From: Paractinoplanes tereljensis
GTDB taxonomy: Bacteria > Actinomycetota > Actinomycetes > Mycobacteriales > Micromonosporaceae
DNA length: 64,000 nucleotides
Reading direction: 5' to 3'
NCBI RefSeq assembly: GCF_016862435.1
Contig: NZ_BOMY01000037.1
Coordinates: 1 to 64,000 of the forward strand
The notes under the pieces were generated by a model. It was not told where the DNA came from and searched no databases. It was given only the letters and a program-made list of their open reading frames with translations. How positions within the stretch are numbered: the stretch's first letter is position 1; every line of letters begins with the position of its first letter. Made by a program: the position numbers and the translations under genes. Below, piece after piece: positions 1 through 8,660 of the stretch.

Positions 1-1751
1 CCTCCGCCGGGCTGGGCCTCAGCGGTGACACGCTGGGCGGACTCGGTCCGGCTTTTGGAGCGTCCGCTGGCGCTGGCTTCGGTGGTGATGCGCTGGCTGG
101 GCTGGGGCCGGCCTTTGAGGCGGCCGCTGAGGAAGCGCTGCGGGATGATCCGGCGCTCGCGGCGCGGCTGTTCGCGGCTGCGGCTGGGGCCGGGCGGCCG
201 GCGGTTGCGCGGCGTGCGCTGGCTACCGCGCTCACCGGTGACCTGGACCAAGCCGCTCGGCTCGCGGATCGGACGGTGGCCACCGGGTCGCCGGCCCAGC
301 GGGCCGAGGCTGCCTATGTCGCTGCCGTCGCCATGGCCCACGGTGGCCAGCTCGATCGGGCCGCCGACCTGCTGCGCTGGGCTGGGGCCGGACCTGGGGC
401 CGGGTTTCGCGCCGCGGCTCTGGCGGCCACTGGCGCAGGTGCAGGCGCAAGCACCGGCACCGGCACCGGCACCGGCACCGGCACGGGTAACGGCAACGGC
501 GCGGGCACGGGCAACGGCGCGGGCAAGGGCAACGGCGCGGTCGGTGAGGCTGAGTCTGCGACGGACGACGGGCCGCCGACTCTGCTGCACGCCACCGCCA
601 ACCTGATGGCGCGTGGGGTGCGGGAGTCGGTCACCGGGGCTCCGGCGGCGGCGCTGTCCACGCTGGTTCAGGCTTCGTCGTTGCTGGAGCCGGTGGGTAC
701 CGGAGTGCTGCTGCCGGACAGTCCGGCGGCGCTGGCTGCGCTCGTCGGGCTGCACAGCGCCGACCTGGACATCGCCGAGGCCACCCTGGAGCGTGCCGTG
801 CGCGCGGGGCTGGGCGGGCCGTTGCTCGCGCCGCGCCATCGGCTGTTGCAGGCCTGGAGCCGGATGCTGCGCGGACAGCTTGCCTCGGCTGGGCGGCTGG
901 TCACCGAGGCGGCGGCGCGGGGTGGGCGCGATCGGTTGTTCGCCGCGGCGTTGCGGGTGGGTCTGGCTCGGCGGGACAGCGACCTGGTTGATCTGCGGGC
1001 CATCTGGCCGGATGCCTGTCAGGTTTTGATCGGTCAGCCGGTCGACCTGTTCATGCTGCTTCCGCTCGGGGAGATGGCCGTTGCCGCGGCCCGGCTGGGC
1101 GAGCGGCACCGGGTCGCCGCCCACCTGGCCGATGCTGATCGGCTGCTCGAGCGGCTGGGGGACGTGCCGCTGTGGAGTGCGCCGCTGCACTGGAGCAGGC
1201 TGCACGCGGCGATTTTTGCCGAGGAGACGGCCGAGGCGGAGCGGCATGCTGCCGCGCTCGATCGGGCGCGCGCGTCGGGGCCTTATCCGGCGGCGCTGGC
1301 GGCGGCCGCGCAGGGCTGGCTCGCGATTCTTACCGACCGGATCGATGCCGATCAGGTCGAGGCGGCCGCTCGTGGTCTGGCCGCCCTTGGCCTGGGCTGG
1401 GACGGTGCTCGGCTGGCGGGGCAGGCGGCGATCCGGACCACCGACCGCAAGGCGATGACGGTGCTGCTCGACTGTGCCCGTAGTCTGCAGGGCCGGCCCG
1501 GCTCCGCCGAGTCCAAGGAGTCCGCGGAGCAACTGCTCAGCGACCGCGAACGGGAAGTGGCCGCTCTGGTGCTTGCAGGCATGACCTACAAACAGGTCGC
1601 CGATCGGCTGTTCCTCTCGGCCAAGACCGTCGAGCACCACATTGCTCGCATTCGTCAGCGGCTGGGCTGTACCGACCGGCGGGAGATGCTCGCCCGCCTG
1701 CGTGAGTTGCTGGCGGACGGTCCGACAGCGGTGGATGGAGCGGTGGCATGA
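1..1751 (+). CDS. LuxR-family transcriptional regulator, 5' end outside the window
   Basis: The frame is open from base 3, so the N-terminus lies upstream of the window. The C-terminal 65 residues form a LuxR/GerE helix-turn-helix: LLSDREREVAALVLAG, then a recognition helix around LSAKTVEHHIARIRQRLG (about 1530-1710). The preceding roughly 400 visible residues are Ala/Leu-rich helical repeats like the TPR-type middle of large LAL-type regulators. No ATPase motifs are visible, but they would lie upstream. A Gly-Thr/Gly-Asn/Gly-Ala linker encoded by 6-bp repeats spans 438-545. The stop overlaps the next start (ATGA), so the regulator is coupled to the kinase operon. A role in controlling that operon is inference. 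Confidence 0.85.
   Translation, partial: SAGLGLSGDTLGGLGPAFGASAGAGFGGDALAGLGPAFEAAAEEALRDDPALAARLFAAAAGAGRPAVARRALATALTGDLDQAARLADRTVATGSPAQRAEAAYVAAVAMAHGGQLDRAADLLRWAGAGPGAGFRAAALAATGAGAGASTGTGTGTGTGTGNGNGAGTGNGAGKGNGAVGEAESATDDGPPTLLHATANLMARGVRESVTGAPAAALSTLVQASSLLEPVGTGVLLPDSPAALAALVGLHSADLDIAEATLERAVRAGLGGPLLAPRHRLLQAWSRMLRGQLASAGRLVTEAAARGGRDRLFAAALRVGLARRDSDLVDLRAIWPDACQVLIGQPVDLFMLLPLGEMAVAAARLGERHRVAAHLADADRLLERLGDVPLWSAPLHWSRLHAAIFAEETAEAERHAAALDRARASGPYPAALAAAAQGWLAILTDRIDADQVEAAARGLAALGLGWDGARLAGQAAIRTTDRKAMTVLLDCARSLQGRPGSAESKESAEQLLSDREREVAALVLAGMTYKQVADRLFLSAKTVEHHIARIRQRLGCTDRREMLARLRELLADGPTAVDGAVA
426..545 (+). repeat. Short tandem repeats coding a Gly-Thr/Gly-Asn/Gly-Ala linker
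   Basis: Units of GGCACC and later GGCAAC/GGCGCG repeat in phase within the LuxR gene, giving alternating Gly-Thr, Gly-Asn and Gly-Ala residues. The run is a multiple of three, so slippage by whole units would change linker length without breaking the frame. Confidence 0.8.
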
Positions 1752-3847
1752 GCCGGTGGCTGCGGTGGCGGGTCGAACCTCGCCTGGGCCTCGGGCTCGT
1801 CCTGCTCGTGCTGCTGTGGCTGGCCGCCGCCGGGCCGGCCGTGGGTGCCGCCGCTGACCAGCTCCGGCAGCGCAGCACCGTCGACCAGCTCGGGCATGCG
1901 GTGGACAGCGTCGTGGTCGAGTTGCAGGCCGAGCGCCGGCTGTCTGCCGCGTTCCGGCCCGGCGTCGGCACCGCGCAGCTCGCCGACCAGCGGGCCCGGA
2001 CCGACCGGGCCCGAACCGCCCTGGACGCGAAGCGCACCGGCTGGCGGAGCGGCCTGGTCACGGCCGACGCGGCCCGCGAGGCCGACGAGTTCCGCCGCCG
2101 CCTCGACGGCCTCGGCGCGCTCCGCACCAGGGTGGACACCGGCAGCTCCGGCCGCGCCGAACCGAACACGAGCGGTAGCGGGACCTCCGGGGCGAACACC
2201 GGCGGTAGCGGGACCTCCGGGGCGAACACCGGCGGCAACGGGAACTCCGGGGCCAACACCGGCGGCAACGGGAACTCCGGGGCCGACACCGGCGGCAACG
2301 GAAGCTCTGGGGCGAGCACCAGCGGGAACGGGAGTTCCGCCGGAAACACCGGCAATGCCGGGCAGCCCGAGGTGGACACCGCCGGAGCGGGGCGGGCCGA
2401 GGTCGTCGCCGACTACAGCGGGGTCATCGCGGCCGGGCTCGGTGCGCCCTGGCTGCCGGCCGGGGACACGCTGGCCGCGCTCGGCCGGGCCCGGGAGGCC
2501 CTCGCCGAGGAGGACGCGCTGCTGACCGGCGCCCTGACGACGACCGCCGGTATCACCGACGCCGACCGGCTGCGGATCGGCACGCTGATCGGCATCCGCG
2601 AGGCCCGACTGGCCGACGCCGGTGCAGGCACCGGCGCGGGCGCAAGCACGGGCACGGCCGCAAGCACGGGCACGGGCGCGAGCACGGGCACAGGCACAGG
2701 GTCGGATGCCGGCACGGGCGGCGACGCCGGGACGGGCCTCGACCCGGCGCTGTTTCGGCAGCTGGAGACGGTGGAGCAGCGGCTTCTGACGGGCGGGCGG
2801 GCGGCGGTTACCGGGGCGGCTTGGAACGCTGCGGCGGAGCCTGCCATCGCGGGGCTGCGGGCGGCGGAGACTGCGGCTGACCAGCGGATGACGGCGGCTA
2901 CGCCGGGTGCGGTGGCCGCCATCCTCTACGCCGGACTCGTCGCGGGGGTTGGGCTGGTTGCGGTGATCGGCGTGTTTCTGCTGGCCCGCCGGGGTGGGCC
3001 GCAGCGGCGTTCGGTGGCGGCCGCGCCGGATGCCCGGCCGGACTCCGGTCAGGCCCGGCAGGAGCTGCTGCTGGAGCTGCATCGGCGCAGCCAGCGGCTG
3101 GTGCACCGGCAGCTGCGGCTGCTCGACGCGATGGAGCGGCGGCAGTCCGACGACGACACGCTTGGCGATCTGTTCCGGGCCGACAACCTGGCTACCCGGA
3201 TGCGGCGCAACGTGGAGAAGGCGATCACGCTGGCCGGTGGGACGCCGGGGCGGCGGTGGCGGCGTCCGATGCCGCTGGTTGAGATCGCGCGGGGGGCGGC
3301 GGCCGAGGTGGCCGACTACACCCGGGTCTCGACCGGGCAGGTGGAACCGGCCGCGCTGGCCGGGAACGCGGTCACCGACGTCACGCATCTGCTGGCCGAG
3401 CTGATCGACAATGCCACCACCTACTCCTCGCCGGAGACTCGGGTGCGGGTGGGTGGGGTCCGGAATCTGGACGGCGGGTACACGTTCCTCGTCACCGATG
3501 TGGGGCCGGGGATGAGTGATCTCGACCTGGCCACCGCCGAGGAGGTGATGGCCGACCCGGAGCCGCCGGCCGACGGGCTCTGGTGGGGCTTTCACGCGGT
3601 TGGCCGGTTCGCGGCCCGGCACGACATCACCGTCAAGCTCGAGCCGGGGACGGCCGGTGGGCTGGCCGCCACCGTGAGTCTGCCCCGGGAGCTGGTCACC
3701 GACCTCGGGCAGGACGGGCCGGGACCGGACGCGCCGCCGCTCAACCGGGTCGAAAGAATGCGGGCACGTTTCGGCGAGATGAGCGATGCGAGCACGGCGA
3801 CCGTAGATCTACCCGTGGTGGGCAGTCGACAGACGGAGGCAATGTGA
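1748..3847 (+). CDS. NIT-domain sensor histidine kinase-like protein (CvnA-like)
   Basis: 699 residues. Membrane segment 1 is near residues 13-35. An extracytoplasmic helical sensor (NIT-like, with a QLAD..RA.TD.AR pattern) is interrupted by two low-complexity inserts, and membrane segment 2 lies near 388-412. A cytoplasmic helical segment and a HATPase domain follow, with N-box LLAELIDNATTYS near residue 547 and DVGPGMSD. This is the architecture of the kinase in actinobacterial conservons. The helix that normally reads DHLATRMRR reads DNLATRMRR here (Asn480), so a candidate phospho-acceptor His is missing. It overlaps the LuxR stop by four bases, and its own stop overlaps the next GTG start. 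Confidence 0.85.
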   Translation: MSRWLRWRVEPRLGLGLVLLVLLWLAAAGPAVGAAADQLRQRSTVDQLGHAVDSVVVELQAERRLSAAFRPGVGTAQLADQRARTDRARTALDAKRTGWRSGLVTADAAREADEFRRRLDGLGALRTRVDTGSSGRAEPNTSGSGTSGANTGGSGTSGANTGGNGNSGANTGGNGNSGADTGGNGSSGASTSGNGSSAGNTGNAGQPEVDTAGAGRAEVVADYSGVIAAGLGAPWLPAGDTLAALGRAREALAEEDALLTGALTTTAGITDADRLRIGTLIGIREARLADAGAGTGAGASTGTAASTGTGASTGTGTGSDAGTGGDAGTGLDPALFRQLETVEQRLLTGGRAAVTGAAWNAAAEPAIAGLRAAETAADQRMTAATPGAVAAILYAGLVAGVGLVAVIGVFLLARRGGPQRRSVAAAPDARPDSGQARQELLLELHRRSQRLVHRQLRLLDAMERRQSDDDTLGDLFRADNLATRMRRNVEKAITLAGGTPGRRWRRPMPLVEIARGAAAEVADYTRVSTGQVEPAALAGNAVTDVTHLLAELIDNATTYSSPETRVRVGGVRNLDGGYTFLVTDVGPGMSDLDLATAEEVMADPEPPADGLWWGFHAVGRFAARHDITVKLEPGTAGGLAATVSLPRELVTDLGQDGPGPDAPPLNRVERMRARFGEMSDASTATVDLPVVGSRQTEAM
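2171..2350 (+). repeat. Six in-phase 30-bp tandem repeats in the kinase sensor domain
   Basis: Six consecutive 30-bp units start at 2171, 2201, 2231, 2261, 2291 and 2321. Each encodes ten residues of the type GGNGNSGANT. Units 3 and 4 are almost identical and the outer units are diverged. The array lies between the first part of the extracytoplasmic domain and the segment before membrane helix 2. Confidence 0.9.
2642..2695 (+). repeat. Three 18-bp tandem repeats in the kinase gene
   Basis: Units of the form GCAAGCACGGGCACGGCC at 2642, 2660 and 2678 encode an Ala-Ser-Thr-Gly-Thr-rich stretch, followed by further Gly-Thr/Gly-Asp residues. It is a second low-complexity insert in the same sensor domain and resembles the linker of the upstream LuxR protein. 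Confidence 0.75.
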
Positions 3848-4251
3848 ACCAGAGTTTCGTCGCCGCGACGGGGATCGGTCCGCTCCTGAACGAGCTGGCC
3901 GCGGCGCTTCCGGGCACCGAAGGGGTGGTCCTGCTGTCCACCGACGGGCTGGAGCTGGCGATGTCGGCCGGCACCAATCCGGTGTCGGCCACCAACCTCT
4001 CGGCGGTCGCGGCGGGGCTTCATGCTGTCGCGGAGGCGGCCGACCGCAACAACGGCGGTCACCGGGTGGACCAGACCCTGGTGGAGACCGACTTCCGGAT
4101 GCTGGTCGTGCTTCCGGTGGCGGCGGGAGCGCTGCTCGCGGTGCTGTTCGACGCGGTCAACGACCTGATCGGCACGCAGGAGAAGATCGCCTGGTACGCC
4201 GACCGGCTCAGCCTGCGGCTGGCCTCCGTCGACCTGGTGCAGACGCCATGA
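3844..4251 (+). CDS. Roadblock/LC7 domain protein (CvnB-like)
   Basis: 135 residues from a GTG that overlaps the kinase stop (GTGA). The sequence PLLNELAAALPGTEGVVLLSTDGLELA followed by a Leu/Val-rich C-terminal half with VLPVAAGALLAVLFD is typical of bacterial Roadblock/LC7 proteins, which in conservons act with a small GTPase. An in-frame start further upstream lies inside the kinase gene, and the overlap supports the GTG chosen here. It sits second in the kinase/roadblock/DUF742 order that defines conservons. Confidence 0.88.
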   Translation: MNQSFVAATGIGPLLNELAAALPGTEGVVLLSTDGLELAMSAGTNPVSATNLSAVAAGLHAVAEAADRNNGGHRVDQTLVETDFRMLVVLPVAAGALLAVLFDAVNDLIGTQEKIAWYADRLSLRLASVDLVQTP

Positions 4252-4622
4252 CGGCTACCACCGAGGACGTCTGGTACGACGCCGAGGCCGGGCCGCTGGT
4301 CCGCCTCTACGCGATCACCGGCGGGCGCACCGAGACGGCGCACGGCGACTTCACGCTCAACGCGATCGTGCGGCGGGTCTCGGACGACCAGCCGCCCGGC
4401 GACCTGTCGCACGAGCAGCGGACGATCGTGCGGCTCACCGAGAAACCGGTGTCGGTGTCGGAGATCGCGGCCCGGCTCGGCCTTCCGCTGGGCACGGTCC
4501 GGGTGATCCTGAGCGACCTGCGCGACGCCGGCCTGGTGGCCGTTCCGCGCGGCCGGGACGCCGCCGAGGCGCCCACCATGAACCAGCTCCAGCAACTGCT
4601 CAACGGTCTCAACGCCCTGTGA
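4248..4622 (+). CDS. DUF742 family protein (CvnC-like)
   Basis: 124 residues. The N-terminal PLVRLYAITGGRTE and the C-terminal winged-helix-like part EIAARLGLPLGTVRVILSDL identify DUF742, the third member of conservons. Its start overlaps the roadblock stop by four bases. In a complete conservon the next gene is a small GTPase of about 200 residues. Here the following gene is unrelated, so the set is incomplete or works with a GTPase encoded elsewhere. Confidence 0.88.
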   Translation: MTATTEDVWYDAEAGPLVRLYAITGGRTETAHGDFTLNAIVRRVSDDQPPGDLSHEQRTIVRLTEKPVSVSEIAARLGLPLGTVRVILSDLRDAGLVAVPRGRDAAEAPTMNQLQQLLNGLNAL

Positions 4623-4639
4623 ACCCGGAGGACCCACCG

Positions 4640-5371
4640 ATGAGCCAGCCACACCGGTCCCCGATGGTGGTGCTGCTGGACTCGATGCTGGGCCTGGCCA
4701 CGGCGCTGCAGACGGCGAACCTGCCGGGCTCCGGCGGCGGCCGCAACCGGGGCCGGGCCGTCGTCTTCTGGCTGGTCGGCGGGGTGCTGGCGGCGGCGGC
4801 CGGCACCGCGCTGCTGGTGGGGGCCGTGTTGCGTACCCCGGATGGGCTGGCCGACCTGCCGCCGGGCGGCGGCATCGCCGCGCTCGGACCCACCGCCTCG
4901 GCCGCCGCGACGTCGGCGAGCGCCCGGCCTTCGTCGGCCGCGCCGAGCAGTAGCAGCGCCAGCGCGACGCCGACAAAGCCGACCGTGTCGCCCACAACCG
5001 GAAAGCCCAGCTCGGCGGCGGCGTCCAGCCCGGCCGCCGGGGAGGCCAAGCTGTCCGCCGTCTACACGGCCGCCGACGGGCTGCTCGGCTATCGCGCTCA
5101 GGTGACCGTCTCGAGCGCCGGCCCGGGCACGGCCGGCGACTGGCGGCTGACCATCACCATGCCGCGCCAGACCCTGCAGCTGGCTGCGGTCAGCGGGGCC
5201 ACCGTCGCACAGTCGGGGACGGTGTGGACGTTCACGCCGACCGCCGAGACCGAGCAGATCGCGGCCGGGGCGTCCGTGACCGTGGTCTTCGACGTACGCG
5301 GGGCGACTCTGGTGGACGGCAAGCCCACCGCCTGCCGGGTCAACGAGGAGGCCTGCACCGCGGCGGAGTGA
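4640..5371 (+). CDS. Single-pass membrane protein with CBM2-like extracellular domain
   Basis: 243 residues from ATG 4640, with GGAGG at 4627-4631. A GTG at 4619 overlapping the DUF742 stop is an alternative start. A cytoplasmic N-terminus of about 40 residues is followed by a membrane helix near 40-63 (VVFWLVGGVLAAAAGTALLV), a Ser/Ala/Thr/Pro linker near 80-135, and a beta domain near 140-240 (YRAQVTVSSAGPGTAGDWRLTITMP, then SGTVWTFTPT and a hydrophobic strand) that resembles family 2 carbohydrate-binding modules. The usual CBM2 Trp pattern is only partly present, so sugar binding is uncertain. It lies in the conservon operon where the GTPase gene is expected. Confidence 0.7.
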   Translation: MSQPHRSPMVVLLDSMLGLATALQTANLPGSGGGRNRGRAVVFWLVGGVLAAAAGTALLVGAVLRTPDGLADLPPGGGIAALGPTASAAATSASARPSSAAPSSSSASATPTKPTVSPTTGKPSSAAASSPAAGEAKLSAVYTAADGLLGYRAQVTVSSAGPGTAGDWRLTITMPRQTLQLAAVSGATVAQSGTVWTFTPTAETEQIAAGASVTVVFDVRGATLVDGKPTACRVNEEACTAAE

Positions 5372-5465
5372 TAGTTCGACCATCTTTAATGTCTCGTTTC
5401 CAGAAGTTACCGTCCGGTAACTGCGGCCGCCACCGGCTCGCAGGCCGAGTCGACGGAGACTGGAC

Positions 5466-6797
5466 ATGCCCGTACGCTCCCGAATTTGCTCTGCTCTGTT
5501 GGTTGTTGCCGTTTCGATCGCCGGGGTCGGCTTCGGCGCCGGGCCGGCGGCGGCCGCCGTCACCTCGCGTGGCGTCACGATTCCGGACTTCTACACGCCG
5601 CCGGCCGCGCTGCCGGCGGCCAACGGCTCGCTGGTCCGCGCCGAACCGCTGGCGCTGGCGCTCTCGCTGCCGGGCATCAATTCCTCGCTGCCGGGCAGTG
5701 CCACCCGGGTGATGTACAAGTCGACGGACTCGAACGGGAATCCGGTCGCCGTCACCGGCGCCTACCTCGAGCCGGCGGCGGACTGGAATGGGCCGGGCTC
5801 GCGGCCGCTGGTCGTGCTCGCGCCGGGCACGATGGGGCAGGGCGATCAGTGCTCGACCTCGCTGGCGCTGCAGTATCCGCTGATCCTGGGCGTGAACAGC
5901 GGTCAGACGACGGTGTCGATCGGGTACGAGATCCTGGCCATGTACCAGCTTCTCGCCAAGGGCGTCGCGGTCATCCAGACCGACTATCCGGGGCTCGGGA
6001 CGACGGATCGGCTGCACCCGTACGTCAATCGGGTCGACGAGGGGCACGCCGTGCTGGACGCCGCGCGGGCGGCCAAGGCGCTCCCGAACACCTCGATCAC
6101 CGCGCAGTCCCTGGTGGGCCTGTACGGGTACAGCCAGGGCGGCGGCGCGGTCGCCTCGGCGGCGGAGCTTCAGTCGACCTATGCGCCCGACGTGGCGTTG
6201 ACGGCCACCTATGCCGGCGCCCCGCCCGCCGACCTGATCAAGGTCACCGAGGCGATCGACGGGACCGAGCTGGTCGGCGCGCTGGGCTGGTCGGTCAACG
6301 GGTTCCTGCAGACCGATCCGAGCCTGCGAGCCGTGGCCGAAAAGTACCTCAGCGACGCCGGCAAGGCCGCCCTGGCCGACCTGTCCACCATGTGCGTCGG
6401 GGACGCGCTCTTCGGGTACGCCTTCAAGCGCAGCACGTCCTGGACGACCACCGGCAAGTCGCTGGCCGACGTCATCGAGGCGGAACCAAGCCTGCGCAGC
6501 TTCATCGACCAGCAGTTCATCGGTTCCCGGAAGCCGACTGGCGTCGTCCGGGTGGCCACCGGGGTCGCCGACAACCTGGTGCCGCACGGCCAGGCCCGCA
6601 CGATGGCAGCCGACTGGTGCCGCCTCGGCGGCAAGGTGGTCTATGCCCCGATCCTGCTGCCGGACGTGTTCGACCCGCTGCTGAACCACTTCGGACCGCT
6701 GCTGGCCGACCAGGGAACGGCCGTGTCGTGGTTGACCGACCGACTGGCCGGCCGATCGGCGACCAGCAATTGCGGGATCCTGCCGATCCTGCCCTAA
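5466..6797 (+). CDS. Secreted lipase of the LIP (secretory lipase) family
   Basis: 443 residues with a Sec signal peptide ending near AAAA at residue 29. The nucleophile elbow GYSQGG places the catalytic Ser at residue 223. GVADNLVP near residue 365 fits the acid, and LLNHFGPLL near the C-terminus fits the His. The pattern VVLAPGTMGQGDQC, ALQYPL and QTDYPGLGT is typical of the PF03583 secretory lipase/esterase family. It stands alone with its own upstream gap, and a strong hairpin lies 80 bases downstream. The substrate (triacylglycerol or another ester) cannot be read from the sequence. Confidence 0.88.
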   Translation: MPVRSRICSALLVVAVSIAGVGFGAGPAAAAVTSRGVTIPDFYTPPAALPAANGSLVRAEPLALALSLPGINSSLPGSATRVMYKSTDSNGNPVAVTGAYLEPAADWNGPGSRPLVVLAPGTMGQGDQCSTSLALQYPLILGVNSGQTTVSIGYEILAMYQLLAKGVAVIQTDYPGLGTTDRLHPYVNRVDEGHAVLDAARAAKALPNTSITAQSLVGLYGYSQGGGAVASAAELQSTYAPDVALTATYAGAPPADLIKVTEAIDGTELVGALGWSVNGFLQTDPSLRAVAEKYLSDAGKAALADLSTMCVGDALFGYAFKRSTSWTTTGKSLADVIEAEPSLRSFIDQQFIGSRKPTGVVRVATGVADNLVPHGQARTMAADWCRLGGKVVYAPILLPDVFDPLLNHFGPLLADQGTAVSWLTDRLAGRSATSNCGILPILP

Positions 6798-6876
6798 ACC
6801 GGCGTATCGGAAAGATGAGCGGCAATATAAAAATGGCCGAATGGTCGGTCCTTAAGTCTGACCTTTACGGTTCTTC

Positions 6877-6905
6877 GCAGGTGGCGGCGCTTAGCCGCCG
6901 CCTGC
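6877..6905 (+). terminator. Strong hairpin downstream of the lipase gene
   Basis: GCAGGTGGCGGC pairs with GCCGCCGCCTGC through a 12-bp stem (one G-T pair) around a 5-base loop GCTTA. There is no U-run, as is common in actinobacteria. It separates the lipase from the protease gene. Confidence 0.6.
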
Positions 6906-7001
6906 GGGGATGACGAAGACAGAAATTGACAGCGGTTCTCCTGGCTATTGGAGATCTTTTCCGATGGGATTCATCAAACAACTCCAGGAGGAGCGCACTC
7001 C

Positions 7002-8660
7002 ATGAGAAGACGCCTCACCGTCGGGGCCGTTGTTACCGCAACGGGCCTGGCGTTCCTGACCACGGTGCCGACCACCGCCACGGCGGCACCCGCTACCCCG
7101 GTCGACTACACCGTCGTCTCCGCCGACGGCGTTTCCGCGACGGATGCGGCGGCAGCCATCAAGGCCGCCGGTGGCACCGTCGTCAGCAGCAACGATTCCG
7201 TCGGGGTCTACCGAGTCACCTCGGCCGACGCCCGGTTCGAGAGCAAGGCCGCCGCTTCCGGCAAGCTGATCGGGGCGAGCGTCCGCAAGGCCGTCGGGTA
7301 CGCGCCGAACAAGGTCGAACGGGTCGAGACCGGCCTGGCCAAGCACACCGGCGGTACGGGCCAGCACGGTCCGGCCAAGATGGACCCGCTCGACGACAAG
7401 CTGTGGGGCCTGTCGATGATCCGGGCCGACAAGTCCCGCCGGATCGAGGCCGGCGACCGTGGTGTCACGGTCGGCATCCTCGACACCGGTCTGGACGCGT
7501 CCAACCCCGACATCGCCCCGAACTACAGCGCCCGGCTGTCGCGGAACTTCGCGCCGGACCTGGTCGACGTCGACGGGGCGTGCGAGGTGGCGAGCTGCCT
7601 CGACCCGACCGGCACCGACGACAACGGGCACGGCACGCACACCGCCGGCACCATCGCCGCCGCCGCCAACGGCGTCGGGCTGTCCGGCATCGCGCCCAAC
7701 GTCACGCTGGTCGAGCTCAAGGGCGGCCAGGACTCGGGGTACTTCTTCCTCGACCCGGTGGTCAACGCCCTGACATTCGCGGGTGACAACGGCCTCGACG
7801 TGGTCAACATGTCGTTCTACGTCGACCCGTGGCTCTACAACTGCACCGCCAACGCCGCCGACAGCGCCGCCGACCAGGCCGGTCAGCGCGCGATCATCGC
7901 GGGCATGCGGAGGGCCCTCGAGTACGCCCACCGCAAGGGCGTGACCCTGTTCGGTGCACTCGGTAACAACCACGAAGATCTGGGCGCCCCGCGTACGGAC
8001 CTGTCCAGCCCCGACTACGGCGCTGACCCGTACAGCCGGCCGATCGACAACAGCTCCTGCTGGGATCTGCCGGTCGAGGGCCCGCACGTCATCGGGGTCG
8101 CCTCGCTCGGCCCGTCCGGCAAGAAGTCGGACTTCTCGAACTACGGCACCGAGCAGATCTCGGTGGCGGCGCCGGGCGGTTGGTACCGGGACGGCTTCGG
8201 CACCCCGACCTTCCAGACCGTCGGCAACGAGATCCTGTCCACCTACCCGGTCAAGGTTCTGAAGGAGGACGGCCTGGTCGACGCGGACGGCAACATCACC
8301 GCGGCCGGCACCGGCTCGGTCTTCAAGGACTGCACCAAGGCCGGCGTCTGCGGCTACTACACGTACCTGCAGGGCACCTCGATGGCCTCGCCGCACGCGG
8401 CGGGCGTGGGTGCGCTGATCGTGAGCCGGTACGGCCACCGCGACTTCCGCACCGGTGGCAAGACGCTCTCCCCGGACCTGGTCGAGCGTCAGCTCTACCG
8501 TTCCGCGGCCGAGCACGCCTGCCCGGAACCCCGCCTGCAGTCGTACGTGCAGGAGGGCCGTTCCACGGAGTTCAACGCCAACTGTGTCGGTGGCAAGAAC
8601 TTCAACGGTTTCTACGGATACGGCATCGTCGACGCCTACGCGGCGGTCGGCGGCCGCTGA
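7002..8660 (+). CDS. Secreted subtilisin-like serine protease (S8 family)
   Basis: 552 residues from ATG 7002, with AGGAGGAG 9 bases upstream. An in-frame start at 6948 is less likely. A signal peptide ends near ATAA (about residue 29), a propeptide-like region of about 100 residues follows, then the catalytic domain: Asp161 in DTGLDAS, His210 in NGHGTHTAG and Ser460 in GTSMASPHAAG. A 100-residue insert lies between the GNN oxyanion segment and the Ser motif. It has Cys pairs (CEVASC, CTKAGVC) that could be disulfides in the exported enzyme. The 3' end overlaps the converging permease gene by 25 bases. Confidence 0.93.
   Translation: MRRRLTVGAVVTATGLAFLTTVPTTATAAPATPVDYTVVSADGVSATDAAAAIKAAGGTVVSSNDSVGVYRVTSADARFESKAAASGKLIGASVRKAVGYAPNKVERVETGLAKHTGGTGQHGPAKMDPLDDKLWGLSMIRADKSRRIEAGDRGVTVGILDTGLDASNPDIAPNYSARLSRNFAPDLVDVDGACEVASCLDPTGTDDNGHGTHTAGTIAAAANGVGLSGIAPNVTLVELKGGQDSGYFFLDPVVNALTFAGDNGLDVVNMSFYVDPWLYNCTANAADSAADQAGQRAIIAGMRRALEYAHRKGVTLFGALGNNHEDLGAPRTDLSSPDYGADPYSRPIDNSSCWDLPVEGPHVIGVASLGPSGKKSDFSNYGTEQISVAAPGGWYRDGFGTPTFQTVGNEILSTYPVKVLKEDGLVDADGNITAAGTGSVFKDCTKAGVCGYYTYLQGTSMASPHAAGVGALIVSRYGHRDFRTGGKTLSPDLVERQLYRSAAEHACPEPRLQSYVQEGRSTEFNANCVGGKNFNGFYGYGIVDAYAAVGGR

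Noticed and set aside
438..545. CRISPR-like or intergenic repeat array
   Set aside because: The repeats are 6-bp units within an open reading frame and keep the frame, so they are a coding low-complexity linker.
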